Assembly: GCF_014698795.1 (NCBI RefSeq)
Contig: NZ_JACJTR010000023.1
Coordinates: 1-64,000 of the forward strand
Source: Nostoc sp. FACHB-892
Lineage (GTDB): Bacteria; Cyanobacteriota; Cyanobacteriia; Cyanobacteriales; Nostocaceae
Direction: 5' to 3'
Length of the DNA stretch: 64,000 bases
The notes under the pieces are model-generated. The model saw only the letters and a program-made list of their open reading frames with translations, searched no databases and was not told the origin of the DNA. Within the stretch, counting starts at the first letter, position 1, and each line of letters starts with the position of its first letter. Below are positions 52,878 to 62,140 of this stretch, piece after piece. The translations under genes and the position numbers were made by a program.

Positions 52878-52993
52878 TCTCTATTCTCAGAAGTCTAGAG
52901 GAACAGCAGCGGCAGGGGGCAGGGGGAGAAAGAAATTTGATTTTCTGACGATAAACTCCGCAAAGTTTCTTTGGTGGACTATTATTTTAAACT

Positions 52994-53632
52994 ATGGAAA
53001 AATCCAAAATTCAAAATCCAAAATTGATTGACTCTGTGCTTACTTATTTACCGACTATTAACGCCCTGAAACAACCCACTAGCTATGCTTGGGTTGAACA
53101 AGCGATCGCTAATTTAGACATTATCTTACTTGACCACTCACACTGTGAACGTAAAGCAGCAGGCGTAGCCTTGAACATGATGTTTCGCTACCCTTCTAAT
53201 ACTAAAATGGTTCGGGAACTAACTGCGATCGCCCGCGAAGAACTAGAACACTTTGAGCTAGTTAATCAATGGTTAGAACGCCGGAATATTCCCCTAGCTC
53301 CCCTACCACCGCCACCCTACGGCGCAGGTTTGAAAGCTCAAGTCCGCCCCAAAGAACCTGAGCGATTCCTAGATTCCTTACTAGTCACTGGTTTAATAGA
53401 AGCTCGCTCTCACGAACGCCTGGGACTATTAGCTGCTCACTGTCCAGAGCCAGAATTAGCAAAATTTTATCGTGGGCTAATGGCATCCGAAGCGCGTCAC
53501 TACGGTATATATTGGGTATTAGCTGCTACTTACTTCGACAAAGAAATTGTCATGCAACGGCTTGATGAATTGGCAATTGTCGAAAGTGAGTTACTGGCGA
53601 CTTTACACCCAGAACCTAGAATTCACAGTTAG
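52994..53632 (+). CDS. miaE: tRNA-(ms2io6A)-hydroxylase family
   Basis: 212 residues. Diiron ligands are in HSHCERKAAG, REELEHFELV, IEARSHERLG and ASEARHYGIYW, the four-helix MiaE pattern. The enzyme hydroxylates the isopentenyl side chain of ms2i6A37 in tRNA using O2. The first ten codons (MEKSKIQNPKL) are formed by an AAAATCC-type tandem repeat and have no ribosome site of note. They may not belong to the ancestral protein, but no other good start lies before LTYLPTINALK. Confidence 0.88.
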   Translation: MEKSKIQNPKLIDSVLTYLPTINALKQPTSYAWVEQAIANLDIILLDHSHCERKAAGVALNMMFRYPSNTKMVRELTAIAREELEHFELVNQWLERRNIPLAPLPPPPYGAGLKAQVRPKEPERFLDSLLVTGLIEARSHERLGLLAAHCPEPELAKFYRGLMASEARHYGIYWVLAATYFDKEIVMQRLDELAIVESELLATLHPEPRIHS

Positions 53633-53650
53633 TAGACTAACCCAACAGAT

Positions 53651-54055
53651 ATGAAGCTTCAGTTAACACACCTGAGACTGCTTGTATCCAACTACAAAGA
53701 TTCTTTTCTGTTCTATCGGGATCTGCTGAAATTTGATGTCGATTGGGGCGATGAAGATAGCGGATATGCTGAGTTTAATACCGGATATCTCAAGCTGGGT
53801 TTGTTCAAAAAAGAATTAATGGCAGAAGTAGTCCCAAGAATTGAACAGCCTTCGTATGTTGTCAATCGAGATAAAATTGTCTTAATTTTCGCAGTCGATA
53901 ACGTGGATGAGGTCTATGAGCAAGTAAAAGATCAGAATGCGATCGTTGTGACTCCACCACAAGATCGCCCAGACTGGGGAATCCGCACGGCTCATTTTCG
54001 CGATCCTGATGGCAATCTCATCGAAGTCTATAACAATCTCGGAATTGTTAGTTAA
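53651..54055 (+). CDS. VOC (glyoxalase/bleomycin-resistance) family protein
   Basis: 134 residues, two beta-alpha-beta3 units: LTHLRLLVSNYKDSFLFYRDLLKF and IVLIFAVDNVDEVYEQVKDQ ... FRDPDGNLIEVYNNLG. The C-terminal FRDPDGNLIEVY with glutamate is the usual metal-binding end of the superfamily. The substrate cannot be told. It starts 18 bases after miaE on the same strand, so co-transcription is likely. Confidence 0.85.
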   Translation: MKLQLTHLRLLVSNYKDSFLFYRDLLKFDVDWGDEDSGYAEFNTGYLKLGLFKKELMAEVVPRIEQPSYVVNRDKIVLIFAVDNVDEVYEQVKDQNAIVVTPPQDRPDWGIRTAHFRDPDGNLIEVYNNLGIVS

Positions 54056-54268
54056 AAATTTGCTGCCAATACAACTATCCAATATCTGAATTACAAACTT
54101 AGCTCTAATACCAAGCTCGTATAAACTACAAATAGGGGACATATTTGCAATATGTCCTCCTAAAAATTTTATGTATTTCTAGCCTGACAAATGTCTTGGT
54201 CATTAAAGCTAGAATAATATTTAATTACTGTTCTAATCAGCCTAGCTTAGACTATTTAAGTTCACTGT

Positions 54269-54883
54269 CTATATAGATGCTGGCTTTTTCTTGAGAACTT
54301 TATTCATCAAACCAAGTACCAACAGACCAAAAATTGCGCTAGGTTCAGGAATAGCAGTTGCTGTCAACTCACCACCAAGATCCAATCTACAGTTTGGGTA
54401 TGTGTCACACACTTCTGGTGAGAGATCATCCTTCAAGAATATCTTAGCCGTTGGCAATCCTTGCTCGGTATTTAGGTAAGTATAAAAATTTAACCCTGTC
54501 ACATCTCTTGCAAAGTCAATTCCCAAATCAAAACCATTAGATGTGTCAAAATTGCCAGTTTGTAGAATAGTCTCTGTTACTGTATCAAAATTGAAATTGA
54601 AAGTACTGTCCGATTGGGGAAAATCGTAGTTAAAGTTTTGCAATAAACTTCCCTCTGGATTGAAGAAAGAAATTGCAAAATCAGTCAGTTGATCCTTTGT
54701 GACGATGCTTCCAAGAAAATTATCATCATAGCTGAACTGCCCCTTAGCTGAATAACCTTGATCTCCTAGCCAATCAATCTGATAAGAAGCAGCATCAGCA
54801 CTGGAAACGTTTATTAAAGTAGCTATAGAACTGAAAGCAGCAACAGCTACAGTAGCTTTGATTTGGTTACGAATGCTTTTCAT
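54269..54883 (-). CDS. PEP-CTERM sorting-signal protein
   Basis: Start at ATG 54883 (204 residues), which gives a clean signal peptide (MKSIRNQIKATVAVAAFSSI to ADAASY). The longer frame runs to 54952. The C-terminus has the PEP-CTERM form: AIPEPSAIFGLLVLGLMNKV followed by lysines. Exported proteins with this tag are cut and anchored by an exosortase. The middle part (YDDNFLGSIVTKDQLTDFAISFF) resembles beta-rich proteins of this class, whose function is unknown. Confidence 0.85.
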   Translation of the reverse strand: MKSIRNQIKATVAVAAFSSIATLINVSSADAASYQIDWLGDQGYSAKGQFSYDDNFLGSIVTKDQLTDFAISFFNPEGSLLQNFNYDFPQSDSTFNFNFDTVTETILQTGNFDTSNGFDLGIDFARDVTGLNFYTYLNTEQGLPTAKIFLKDDLSPEVCDTYPNCRLDLGGELTATAIPEPSAIFGLLVLGLMNKVLKKKPASI

Positions 54884-55481
54884 TTTCTTGATAAAAGTAA
54901 TAGATTCTGATGTTGTGTTCGTCTGCAAACTTTTCATTAGTATGGAACTCAATACTGATTATTCTTTAAAAGATGAACTATATAAAGTGAATTCATCTAC
55001 CTAAATAGTGAGATTAAACACAGCATTAATCACTGTAATTAGGTTAGAAAGATTGTATCACTTACAGTCAAAAATCTGCTCACATCTGTTGATTGTTTTT
55101 TGTAAGATAAGCCATAAATATATAATTTATATTAATAGTATTAAATAATAAAATTTAAGAAACTCTTTAACTCGTCTTAAACAAATAATGTTTCATTTAC
55201 GCTGAGTTTCATTACATTATTCCAATAATTACTTGTGCTGAATTAAGATATTAAAACTCAACAAGTCATAAAGTCTATTCTTTGTATTTACTTGTTTGTA
55301 TATAGCCCTAAACCTTAGATAGCTGGTTTTTTGAATACATCAATTTGCCAAAAATCAGGCAGATTTCATATAAATTTACCTTTTATTTACTAACCCTAAA
55401 TTAAATAAAGCATTACCCAAATTTAATCAAGATCAAATATTTTTGCTTCAGCATTCTTTTTTAAGTAACCAAACCATCCTC
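54884..55481. other. AT-rich divergent intergenic region
   Basis: Separates the divergent PEP-CTERM and PhoX-like genes and holds both promoters. No repeat or hairpin stands out; base composition is strongly AT. Confidence 0.4.
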
Positions 55482-56792
55482 ATGACATTCTCAAGACGTA
55501 AATTCTTTGCAGTAGCAGGTACAACTGCTGTCGGCACCTTGATGGTGTCTCCTATGGAAGGTCTTCTAGCCAGACAAGGCTTTGGTCGAAAACTTGGTAA
55601 AGGATATGGACCACTTGTACCAGATCCCAATGGTTTGTTAGATTTACCAGCCGGATTTCAGTATCGAACTTTCTCTCTAACAGGCGAACTCATGAGCGAT
55701 GGCAATTTAGTGCCTGGCGGTCATGATGGCATGGCGGCTTTTCCCGGCCCCAGAAACACAGTTATTCTGGTTCGCAATCATGAACTTAGCCCTGATTCAG
55801 ATACACAAGTTATCGGGCCAAGGCCCTATGATCCACTTTGTAAAGGTGGTACAACAAACTTAGTTGTTGGGTCTAATTGTCAGTTAATCAAACACTTCAC
55901 TTCCATAAGTGGAACCTATCGTAACTGTGCAGGTGGGCCAACTCCTTGGGGTTCATGGATTACCTGTGAAGAAAACACCTCCACTGTGGCTACAAATGAT
56001 CCAAAAGATCCCGCCAATAATGTCTCAACTTCCCACGGTTATAATTTTGAAGTTCCAGCCAGTACCACTACTCCTGTGAAGCCTGAGCCTCTAATAGCTA
56101 TGGGAAGATTTAACCATGAAGCTGTTGCCGTAGACCCCAAAACGGGAATTGTCTATGAGACAGAAGACCGGGGAGATAGTCTCTTTTACCGTTTCATTCC
56201 AAAAGAACGTGGCAAGTTAGAAAAAGGAGGCACTCTTCAAGCTTTAAAATTCAAAGATATTTTTCAAGCACAAACCTTTGCTGGTTTCCCCAAACGGAAG
56301 CCCATGAAAGTAGAATGGGTGACCATTACTGATCCCAATCCGCCTGAAGATACTGTACGAGAAGAAGGTTTCGCAAAAGGAGCAGCTCAGTTTGCTCGTG
56401 GGGAAGGTATCTGGTATGGTAACGGTGAAATTTACTTTTGCTGTACAAGTGGCGGTGCTTTAGAGCTTGGTCAAGTCTGGCGCTATATTCCCGCTAAAGA
56501 GACAATTGAACTGTTTGTAGAGTCTACATCTGCTGCCGAACTTGAAAATCCAGATAACATAGTTGTTTCACCTTATGGTGATCTCATTCTTTGTGAAGAT
56601 GGAGATGATCAGCAATTCTTAGTAGGTGTTACTCCAAAGGGTGAACTCTATCAATTCGCCCGTAATGCTATCAATGACAAAGAGTTTGCTGGTGCTTGCT
56701 TCTCACCTGATGGTAAGACTTTGTTTGTCAACATCCAAACACCTGGTATTACTTTCGCAATTTGGGGTCCTTGGACAAGTCATAGAGGCTAA
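55482..56792 (+). CDS. PhoX-like (DUF839) Tat-exported phosphatase family protein
   Basis: Start at ATG 55482 (436 residues, MTFSRRKFFAVAGTTAVGTL), which places the twin-arginine motif SRRKFF at the N-terminus as a Tat signal needs. Then come LPAGFQYRTFSLTGELMSDG, PGGHDGMAAFPG, VRNHELSP, TPWGSWITCEEN, GRFNHEAVAVDPKTGIVYETED and the C-terminal block GACFSPDGKTLFVNIQTPG. These blocks are shared by PhoX, a calcium/iron alkaline phosphatase, and by other DUF839 proteins. Periplasmic location is expected. Substrate and phosphate control are not proven; no Pho box was identified. Confidence 0.82.
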   Translation: MTFSRRKFFAVAGTTAVGTLMVSPMEGLLARQGFGRKLGKGYGPLVPDPNGLLDLPAGFQYRTFSLTGELMSDGNLVPGGHDGMAAFPGPRNTVILVRNHELSPDSDTQVIGPRPYDPLCKGGTTNLVVGSNCQLIKHFTSISGTYRNCAGGPTPWGSWITCEENTSTVATNDPKDPANNVSTSHGYNFEVPASTTTPVKPEPLIAMGRFNHEAVAVDPKTGIVYETEDRGDSLFYRFIPKERGKLEKGGTLQALKFKDIFQAQTFAGFPKRKPMKVEWVTITDPNPPEDTVREEGFAKGAAQFARGEGIWYGNGEIYFCCTSGGALELGQVWRYIPAKETIELFVESTSAAELENPDNIVVSPYGDLILCEDGDDQQFLVGVTPKGELYQFARNAINDKEFAGACFSPDGKTLFVNIQTPGITFAIWGPWTSHRG

Positions 56793-57053
56793 TATCAAGT
56801 TGTAATATCAATGCCAGCGACGTTGAATAGCCCGCACTTCTACTTAGCTCAGTGACCACCGTAGGCATCGCTACTATATCGTGAATTATCTTAGGCAAGC
56901 AAACAAGGGGAGGAGAAGACAAATTCTCCTCCCCTTGTCTTTTGATTGACACCTTGAGAGTAGCGCCTGAAGTCAACTCTGCAAGAATTGCTATTTGCTG
57001 AGTAAATTGGGATATAGAACCAGAAAAATTTTCTGTGTAAACTTGACCAGCAA

Positions 57054-57551
57054 ATGGTAATGAAAAACTATTATCAAGATTTTGTAATTCGTGATTGGGT
57101 GCAAAGCGATCGCACCAGAGCCGCCCAAGTCATCAGCTATGTATTATCAGAATACGGTCTGGGTTGGGAACCGAAGGGCGCTGACCGAGATGTGCTGGGA
57201 GTAGAGGAATATTACTTAGCTACTGGGGGAGAGTTTTGGGTAATTGAACACCAAAGTCAGTTGGTAGGTACTGGGGCATACTACCCCATACACCGAGGTC
57301 AAAAAGCCGTAGAAATCCGCAAAATGTATCTTTTACCCAGCATTAGGGGTTTAGGATTAGGGAAATATTTGTTACAACAGCTAGAAGCAGCGATCGCAGA
57401 GCGTGGTTTTGAGCAAATTTGGATTGAAACTGCCAGCGTTTTAGTGGAAGCAGTCAAGCTGTACGAGAGCAACGGCTACACTCCAGCAACAGGAGTAGAA
57501 ACAACAAGGTGCGATCGCGTGTATTTTAAGTCATTGGTCAAAGACAAATGA
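57054..57551 (+). CDS. GNAT family N-acetyltransferase
   Basis: 165 residues (ATG 57054; a second ATG two codons later). Acetyl-CoA binding motif is RKMYLLPSIRGLGLGKYLLQQLEAA, with VIEHQSQLVGTGAYYPI before it and GFEQIWIETASVLVEAVKLYESNGY after it, the usual GNAT order. Substrate unknown. comF follows by 30 bases, most of them a TGACTAA-type repeat. Confidence 0.85.
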   Translation: MVMKNYYQDFVIRDWVQSDRTRAAQVISYVLSEYGLGWEPKGADRDVLGVEEYYLATGGEFWVIEHQSQLVGTGAYYPIHRGQKAVEIRKMYLLPSIRGLGLGKYLLQQLEAAIAERGFEQIWIETASVLVEAVKLYESNGYTPATGVETTRCDRVYFKSLVKDK

Positions 57552-57572
57552 CTAATGACTAATGACAAAGGA
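57547..57572. repeat. TGACTAA-type heptamer repeat
   Basis: Two to three heptamers (TGACTAA, TGACTAA, TGACAAA) separate the acetyltransferase and comF genes. Confidence 0.65.
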
Positions 57573-57581
57573 CTATTCTAA

Positions 57582-58259
57582 ATGCACACTTGGATTAAAA
57601 ATTTTACAGGTTTACTCGATCTTTTTCTCCAATCCCATTGCCCTCTGTGCCAACGTGCAACCTCGCAAGAATTTTGTCAGAACTGCACCAGACAACTGCA
57701 AAAATGTCAACATAAAGACCCAATTTCTCTGTGGCAAGAGCCAATACCAGTATTTGGCTGGGGGGAGTATGGTGGCCCGGTGAAACGAGCGATCGCGGCG
57801 ATGAAATACGAAAATCAACCCCAAATAGCTCGTCCCTTGGGTCAATGGTTAGGAGAAGCATGGTTGTTAAATTCTCCAAAGCAACATAGGCAACCTGTGG
57901 TGGTTCCCATCCCAATGCATCCTAGCAAGCAAAAGCAACGTAAATACAATCAAGCCGCACTGATAGCACAAAGCTTCTGCGAAATAACTGGATTAAAATT
58001 GAAACTAAACGGTTTAGCAAGAGTGCGAGAAACTGAAGCGCAATTTGGTTTATCGATATCTAAACGAGAAAAAAATTTGGCTCAAGCTTTTGCTGTTGGC
58101 CAAGAATTTCGCCATCGTCCCCCAAATGTCCCAGTGCTATTAGTGGACGATATTTATACTACTGGTGCTACTGCTAGGTCTGCTGTGCAAACACTTCGTC
58201 AGGATGGAATTGTAGTCTTAGGACTAGTAGCAGTAGCTACTGCCGTCAAAGATGGATAA
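57582..58259 (+). CDS. comF: ComF family phosphoribosyltransferase-like protein
   Basis: 225 residues. An N-terminal zinc-finger-like cysteine set (CPLCQR, CQNC) is followed by the phosphoribosyltransferase fold with PVVVPIPMHPSKQKQRKYNQA and the PRPP loop VLLVDDIYTTGATA. ComF proteins are cytosolic helpers of DNA uptake and natural transformation, which occurs in several cyanobacteria. Residue pattern and length are normal. Confidence 0.9.
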   Translation: MHTWIKNFTGLLDLFLQSHCPLCQRATSQEFCQNCTRQLQKCQHKDPISLWQEPIPVFGWGEYGGPVKRAIAAMKYENQPQIARPLGQWLGEAWLLNSPKQHRQPVVVPIPMHPSKQKQRKYNQAALIAQSFCEITGLKLKLNGLARVRETEAQFGLSISKREKNLAQAFAVGQEFRHRPPNVPVLLVDDIYTTGATARSAVQTLRQDGIVVLGLVAVATAVKDG

Positions 58260-58345
58260 ATTAAGAATTAATGGGCAAGCTTTGACATATCAATGCATCA
58301 ATCGACCTAATTACCCTATTTTTGTGGAATAATTACTTGAAATGT

Positions 58346-58801
58346 ATGAATAAAGTTTTTGCGGCAGGTTTAAAACAACTCATCATCATTCCTGCCACAT
58401 TGCTGGCAATAGGCATAAGTACAAGTGCAGCTTTTGCTCAAAATAAATTGTATAGTCCAATTCCTTTATCTAACACTACTGAATTTTCCGATCGCCTTTC
58501 AGACAAAGATATTCCCACAGGTCAAGGTGGGTTTGCCCGTGATTACACAGTGAAGTTAGAGAAGGGCGATAATTTAGCAGTTGACCTGTCATCCGAAAAC
58601 TTTGACAGCATCATCACCCTGTTAGCACCTGATGGATCGACTTTGGCAGAAAATGATGATGGCCCTGATGGTAGTAGCAATTCCCTGCTATTTACTCGCA
58701 TCGTGGAGACAGGGAATTATGTGATTCGTGTCCGGTCTTTTGGGGAAACTGGGGTTGGCGCTTTTAAACTCAAGATGACAAAGCTGCAACCAATTAAATG
58801 A
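58346..58801 (+). CDS. Secreted protein with pre-peptidase C-terminal (PPC) domain
   Basis: Start at ATG 58346 (151 residues), giving a signal peptide ending ISTSAAFAQ. The remainder is a PPC-type jelly roll: YTVKLEKGDNLAVDLSSENFDSIITLLAPDGSTLAENDDGPDGSSN, then SLLFTRIVETGNYVIRVRSF and a final strand. Such domains usually accompany secreted proteases; here it stands alone. Function unknown; the acidic loop may bind calcium. Confidence 0.8.
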   Translation: MNKVFAAGLKQLIIIPATLLAIGISTSAAFAQNKLYSPIPLSNTTEFSDRLSDKDIPTGQGGFARDYTVKLEKGDNLAVDLSSENFDSIITLLAPDGSTLAENDDGPDGSSNSLLFTRIVETGNYVIRVRSFGETGVGAFKLKMTKLQPIK

Positions 58802-58851
58802 AGTAGTCATTTGTCATTGGGCAATTAATTATTCTCCTTTGCTCCCTCATC

Positions 58852-59625
58852 TTAAAAGACGGTCAGTACACACAGAAATAAGGCTTCAGTCCACTCGACG
58901 ACTGCGCCGTAGGTATCTCCTGTGTGTCCGCCTAATTTGTGGTTGAACCACGCACTAGTTAAAGTGGCGATCGCACTTCCAGCAATTATCATTGCTAGTG
59001 CGAGAAATAGTTGCTGTTTATCTATCAGCACAAGTAAAGCACTCAAACCAAACAGCAACAACAATCCTGGTAACAAATCTTTGTAAGAACGAATGGCTTG
59101 TTTGTGAAATGCACCTTTACCAGTTGGTTTCAGGTAAGGATATCGCGCGATCGCTACCTGTTGTCCCCAACGTCCCCAGCCACAAGCAGCCATCAGCAGC
59201 AACCAACGGTTTTCTGGCATATCCGTCAAAGCTGCTATTTTTAGTAACACTAAGGCGATCGCGGCCATTGCCCCAAATGCACCTGTGGCACTATCTGCCA
59301 TCACCTTCAGCCGCCGATCAGGGTCACCCACTGCTAAACCATCAGCAGTATCCATTGCCCCATCTAAGTGCAGCCCTCCAGTTATGGCAATCCAAACACT
59401 GACTACCAAAGCGCTGCGAGTTAGGACTGGCATACCCAGATAATTCATCCCCGTATCCAGTAATCCTAAAATTCCCCCAATTATGAACCCTACAACCAAA
59501 GCAAGACGTGCTACTCCCCGAAAGTCTAAGCCATGCAAATATGGTAGTGGAATACTAGTGTAAAATATAATACTAGCTGCCAGCTTTAACAGCAGCTTTT
59601 TCCACCACTGTTGCTGTTTCGTCAT
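58852..59625 (-). CDS. cobS: Adenosylcobinamide-GDP ribazoletransferase
   Basis: 257 residues, several membrane helices. Family signature is HLDGAMDTADGLAVGDPDRRLKVMADSATGAFGAMA, together with FYTSIPLP near the N-terminus and GHTGDTYGAVVEWTEALFLCVL at the end. The enzyme joins alpha-ribazole to adenosylcobinamide-GDP in the last step of cobalamin (or pseudocobalamin) assembly in the cytoplasmic membrane. No other cobalamin gene is in the window. Confidence 0.95.
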   Translation of the reverse strand: MTKQQQWWKKLLLKLAASIIFYTSIPLPYLHGLDFRGVARLALVVGFIIGGILGLLDTGMNYLGMPVLTRSALVVSVWIAITGGLHLDGAMDTADGLAVGDPDRRLKVMADSATGAFGAMAAIALVLLKIAALTDMPENRWLLLMAACGWGRWGQQVAIARYPYLKPTGKGAFHKQAIRSYKDLLPGLLLLFGLSALLVLIDKQQLFLALAMIIAGSAIATLTSAWFNHKLGGHTGDTYGAVVEWTEALFLCVLTVF

Positions 59626-60000
59626 CTTAGGTACATTAATATTTGGCTAATTGCTAGATAATAGGCTTGATTTCGGTACAATCGACATAAGCAGACTTTA
59701 AAATTTTAGATAAGATTTACTTCTATTAGAGATCCTCTTTGGAAGTTTTGTTATGCTAGCCTAAGTGGCACGTAAATAATTTGAGTGGTTTTTATACATA
59801 AAACGAATGATTCAGGAAATTAAAATTCCATCAGAAATCAAAATTTGTGTTTTGTATTCGTTAACTAAAAACTTACTCCAAATTATTAGACGATTGCCCC
59901 ACAAAATTGATATTTTTTTAAATGTAGGAAGTAAACAAGCTATTCAATTATGAAAGTTTAGCTATGTTGTCGCTCTCCTTAGCTCAATCGCTATTTTCCT
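59626..60000. other. Intergenic, nothing recognised
   Basis: AT-rich region between the divergent cobS and the 60001 gene. No repeat, hairpin or small gene was identified. Confidence 0.4.
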
Positions 60001-60453
60001 ATGAGTCACCATCTACCCGACACCAGGATACCAGCTCCGTGCATTATTAACACGGGCATCATTGTGAATAAGCTCGACATCCGGCGATTGCTGGCAGATT
60101 TAGGCCGAGTCCACTACATCTACACCCAAGAAGATAAGGTACTGAGCGAGGGTGAGGGGGATGTGATGGAAGTTTTTGCCAATCCACAAAGGTCTACCTT
60201 GGTGGCTAACCATGCACTATATCTAAATGTTTGTAGTTTTGATTACTTAGAACTCAAACAGTCGTCGCAACAAGAAACCTATTTTGATTTGATGCAAGAA
60301 GGAGTGTGTCTGCGGTTAATTCCCCGCTCAACCCCTCTACAAGAGCGACGAGAGCGAACCTTCAATGTCAGCGCTATAGAAGCGATGATGGAGCAAGTCC
60401 TCTCAGCTAGATGGGATGCAGAAATTGACGATGACTGTTCTGATTCTTTTTAA
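60001..60453 (+). CDS. Conserved cyanobacterial protein of unknown function
   Basis: 150 residues, acidic, no signal peptide or membrane segment. Notable stretches are PAPCIINTGIIVNKLDIRRLL, HYIYTQEDKVLSEGEGDVMEVF and FDYLELKQSSQQETYFDLMQEG. I do not recognise a domain, though I recall similar proteins in filamentous cyanobacteria. It precedes tgt by 130 bases on the same strand. Coding quality (HIP1-free but with a normal codon pattern and hydrophobic spacing) supports a real gene. Confidence 0.6.
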   Translation: MSHHLPDTRIPAPCIINTGIIVNKLDIRRLLADLGRVHYIYTQEDKVLSEGEGDVMEVFANPQRSTLVANHALYLNVCSFDYLELKQSSQQETYFDLMQEGVCLRLIPRSTPLQERRERTFNVSAIEAMMEQVLSARWDAEIDDDCSDSF

Positions 60454-60583
60454 AATAGCGACTGTTATACCAAATTTATGTGAAGCTGCGATTTATTGAT
60501 GTAGGGGCAATTATATAGATTGCCTCTACATCGTATAGTTTTGCGTAAGTCGTATAGGCGCATCTTCAAAAATATAAAATGGT

Positions 60584-61729
60584 ATGAGTGCGAATTTTTC
60601 CTTTGAATGTCTTGCTTGCTGTAGTCAGACAAAAGCTAGAGCCGGAGTGTTTTTTACTCCTCACGGTATTGTAGAAACCCCCAGATTTATGCCAGTGGGA
60701 ACGCTGGCTAATGTCAAAACTATCACCCCAGCCCAGCTACGAGATACTGGGGCGCAAATGATCTTATCCAATACTTATCATCTTCACCTACAACCAGGAG
60801 AAGCGATCGTGGCTGGAGGTGGTGGATTGCACAAATTTATGGGTTGGGATGGGCCAATGCTCACAGATTCGGGTGGGTTTCAAGTCTTCAGCTTAAGCGA
60901 GATGCGGAAAATTACTGAAGAAGGCGTTACTTTCCGCTCACCCCATGATGGACAAATTATTAACTTGACTCCAGAGCTATCCATTCAGATTCAAAATACT
61001 TTGGGGGCCGATGTGATTATGGCCTTTGATGAGTGTCCGCCTTACCCAGCGACTCGCCAAGAGGTTGAAACTGCAACTGAGCGCACTTATCGGTGGTTAC
61101 AACGCTGCATAACAGCTCATCAAAGCAGCGAGCAGGCGTTGTTTGGGATTGTGCAAGGGGGCGTATATTTGGATTTGCGTTGTCGTGCTGCGGAAGCTTT
61201 GGCTAAGTTAGATTTGCCTGGATATGCCATTGGCGGCGTGAGTGTGGGAGAACCACCAGAAATGATGGCTGAGATTGTGAAAGTGACAGCACCGCTTTTA
61301 CCGCCTGAAAAGCCACGTTATTTGATGGGTGTCGGTACTTATCGGGAAATGGCGATCGCGATCGCATCTGGTGTAGATTTATTTGATTGCGTAATTCCCA
61401 CTCGTTGGGCAAGACATGGAACGGCAATAGTCCAGGGCGGACGCTGGAATTTAAAAAATGCTAAGTTTCGTGAAGATTTTACGCCATTAGATGAAACTTG
61501 TCCTTGCTACACTTGCCAAAATTTTAGCAGGGCTTACATATCTCATTTAGTGCGATCGCAGGAAATTTTAGCTTATACATTGTTAAGCATTCACAACATT
61601 ACCGAACTAATTCGCTTTACGCAGCATATTAGAGAAGCAATATTAAGCGATCGCTTTGTCACAGAATTTGGTCACTGGCTAAACTCATCTGAATCAGCAC
61701 CAGATGAAGAGGAAATTACAAATGACTAA
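60584..61729 (+). CDS. tgt: tRNA-guanine transglycosylase
   Basis: 381 residues. The catalytic block TDSGGFQVFSL, ADVIMAFDECPPYPA, GIVQGG, CVIPTRWARHGTA, and the zinc site CPCYTCQNFSRAYISHL (CxCxxC and His) are all present. It exchanges guanine 34 of GUN-anticodon tRNAs for preQ1 in queuosine synthesis. The psbK gene starts 88 bases downstream; tgt-psbK adjacency occurs in other cyanobacteria, from memory. Confidence 0.96.
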   Translation: MSANFSFECLACCSQTKARAGVFFTPHGIVETPRFMPVGTLANVKTITPAQLRDTGAQMILSNTYHLHLQPGEAIVAGGGGLHKFMGWDGPMLTDSGGFQVFSLSEMRKITEEGVTFRSPHDGQIINLTPELSIQIQNTLGADVIMAFDECPPYPATRQEVETATERTYRWLQRCITAHQSSEQALFGIVQGGVYLDLRCRAAEALAKLDLPGYAIGGVSVGEPPEMMAEIVKVTAPLLPPEKPRYLMGVGTYREMAIAIASGVDLFDCVIPTRWARHGTAIVQGGRWNLKNAKFREDFTPLDETCPCYTCQNFSRAYISHLVRSQEILAYTLLSIHNITELIRFTQHIREAILSDRFVTEFGHWLNSSESAPDEEEITND

Positions 61730-61817
61730 TAATTATTGACCAATGACCAAGACTCAAACCATGTTAAGATATTTCTCAATTATGAACGCTGTGTTGGATA
61801 GTTGGATTTAAACAAAC

Positions 61818-61955
61818 ATGGAAGCAGCACTTTTATTAGCAAAACTGCCTGAAGCATACCAAATCTTTGATCCTTTGGTGGACGTTCTCCCAGTCATCCC
61901 CGTATTCTTCTTGTTGCTCGCCTTTGTTTGGCAAGCAGCCGTGGGATTTAGGTAA
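61818..61955 (+). CDS. psbK: Photosystem II reaction centre protein K
   Basis: 45 codons ([20 protein letters not shown] then [20 protein letters not shown] and AVGFR). The mature PsbK sequence starts at [20 protein letters not shown], with a short cleaved leader before it. One membrane helix. PsbK sits at the edge of photosystem II next to CP43 and stabilises plastoquinone binding and assembly. A strong terminator follows. Confidence 0.95.
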
Positions 61956-61977
61956 GTTAATCTATTTTTCAATTTAT

Positions 61978-62008
61978 AGAACAGGTACTATACCTGTTCT
62001 ATTTTTTT
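61978..62008 (+). terminator. Intrinsic terminator of psbK
   Basis: Perfect 10-bp arms AGAACAGGTA (61978-61987) and TACCTGTTCT (61991-62000), three-base loop, followed by ATTTTTTT. It lies 22 bases after the stop of psbK. Confidence 0.9.
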
Positions 62009-62140
62009 GTGAGGCTATATTTGATAAAGTTAATATTTATTAATATATTGTAATGATTTAATATAATAAATAAGATGTGAATCAAGCCATGTCAATATGA
62101 AGCCTTAAAAGCCAAGCTTAGAGTCAAAGAGAAATCAGTT

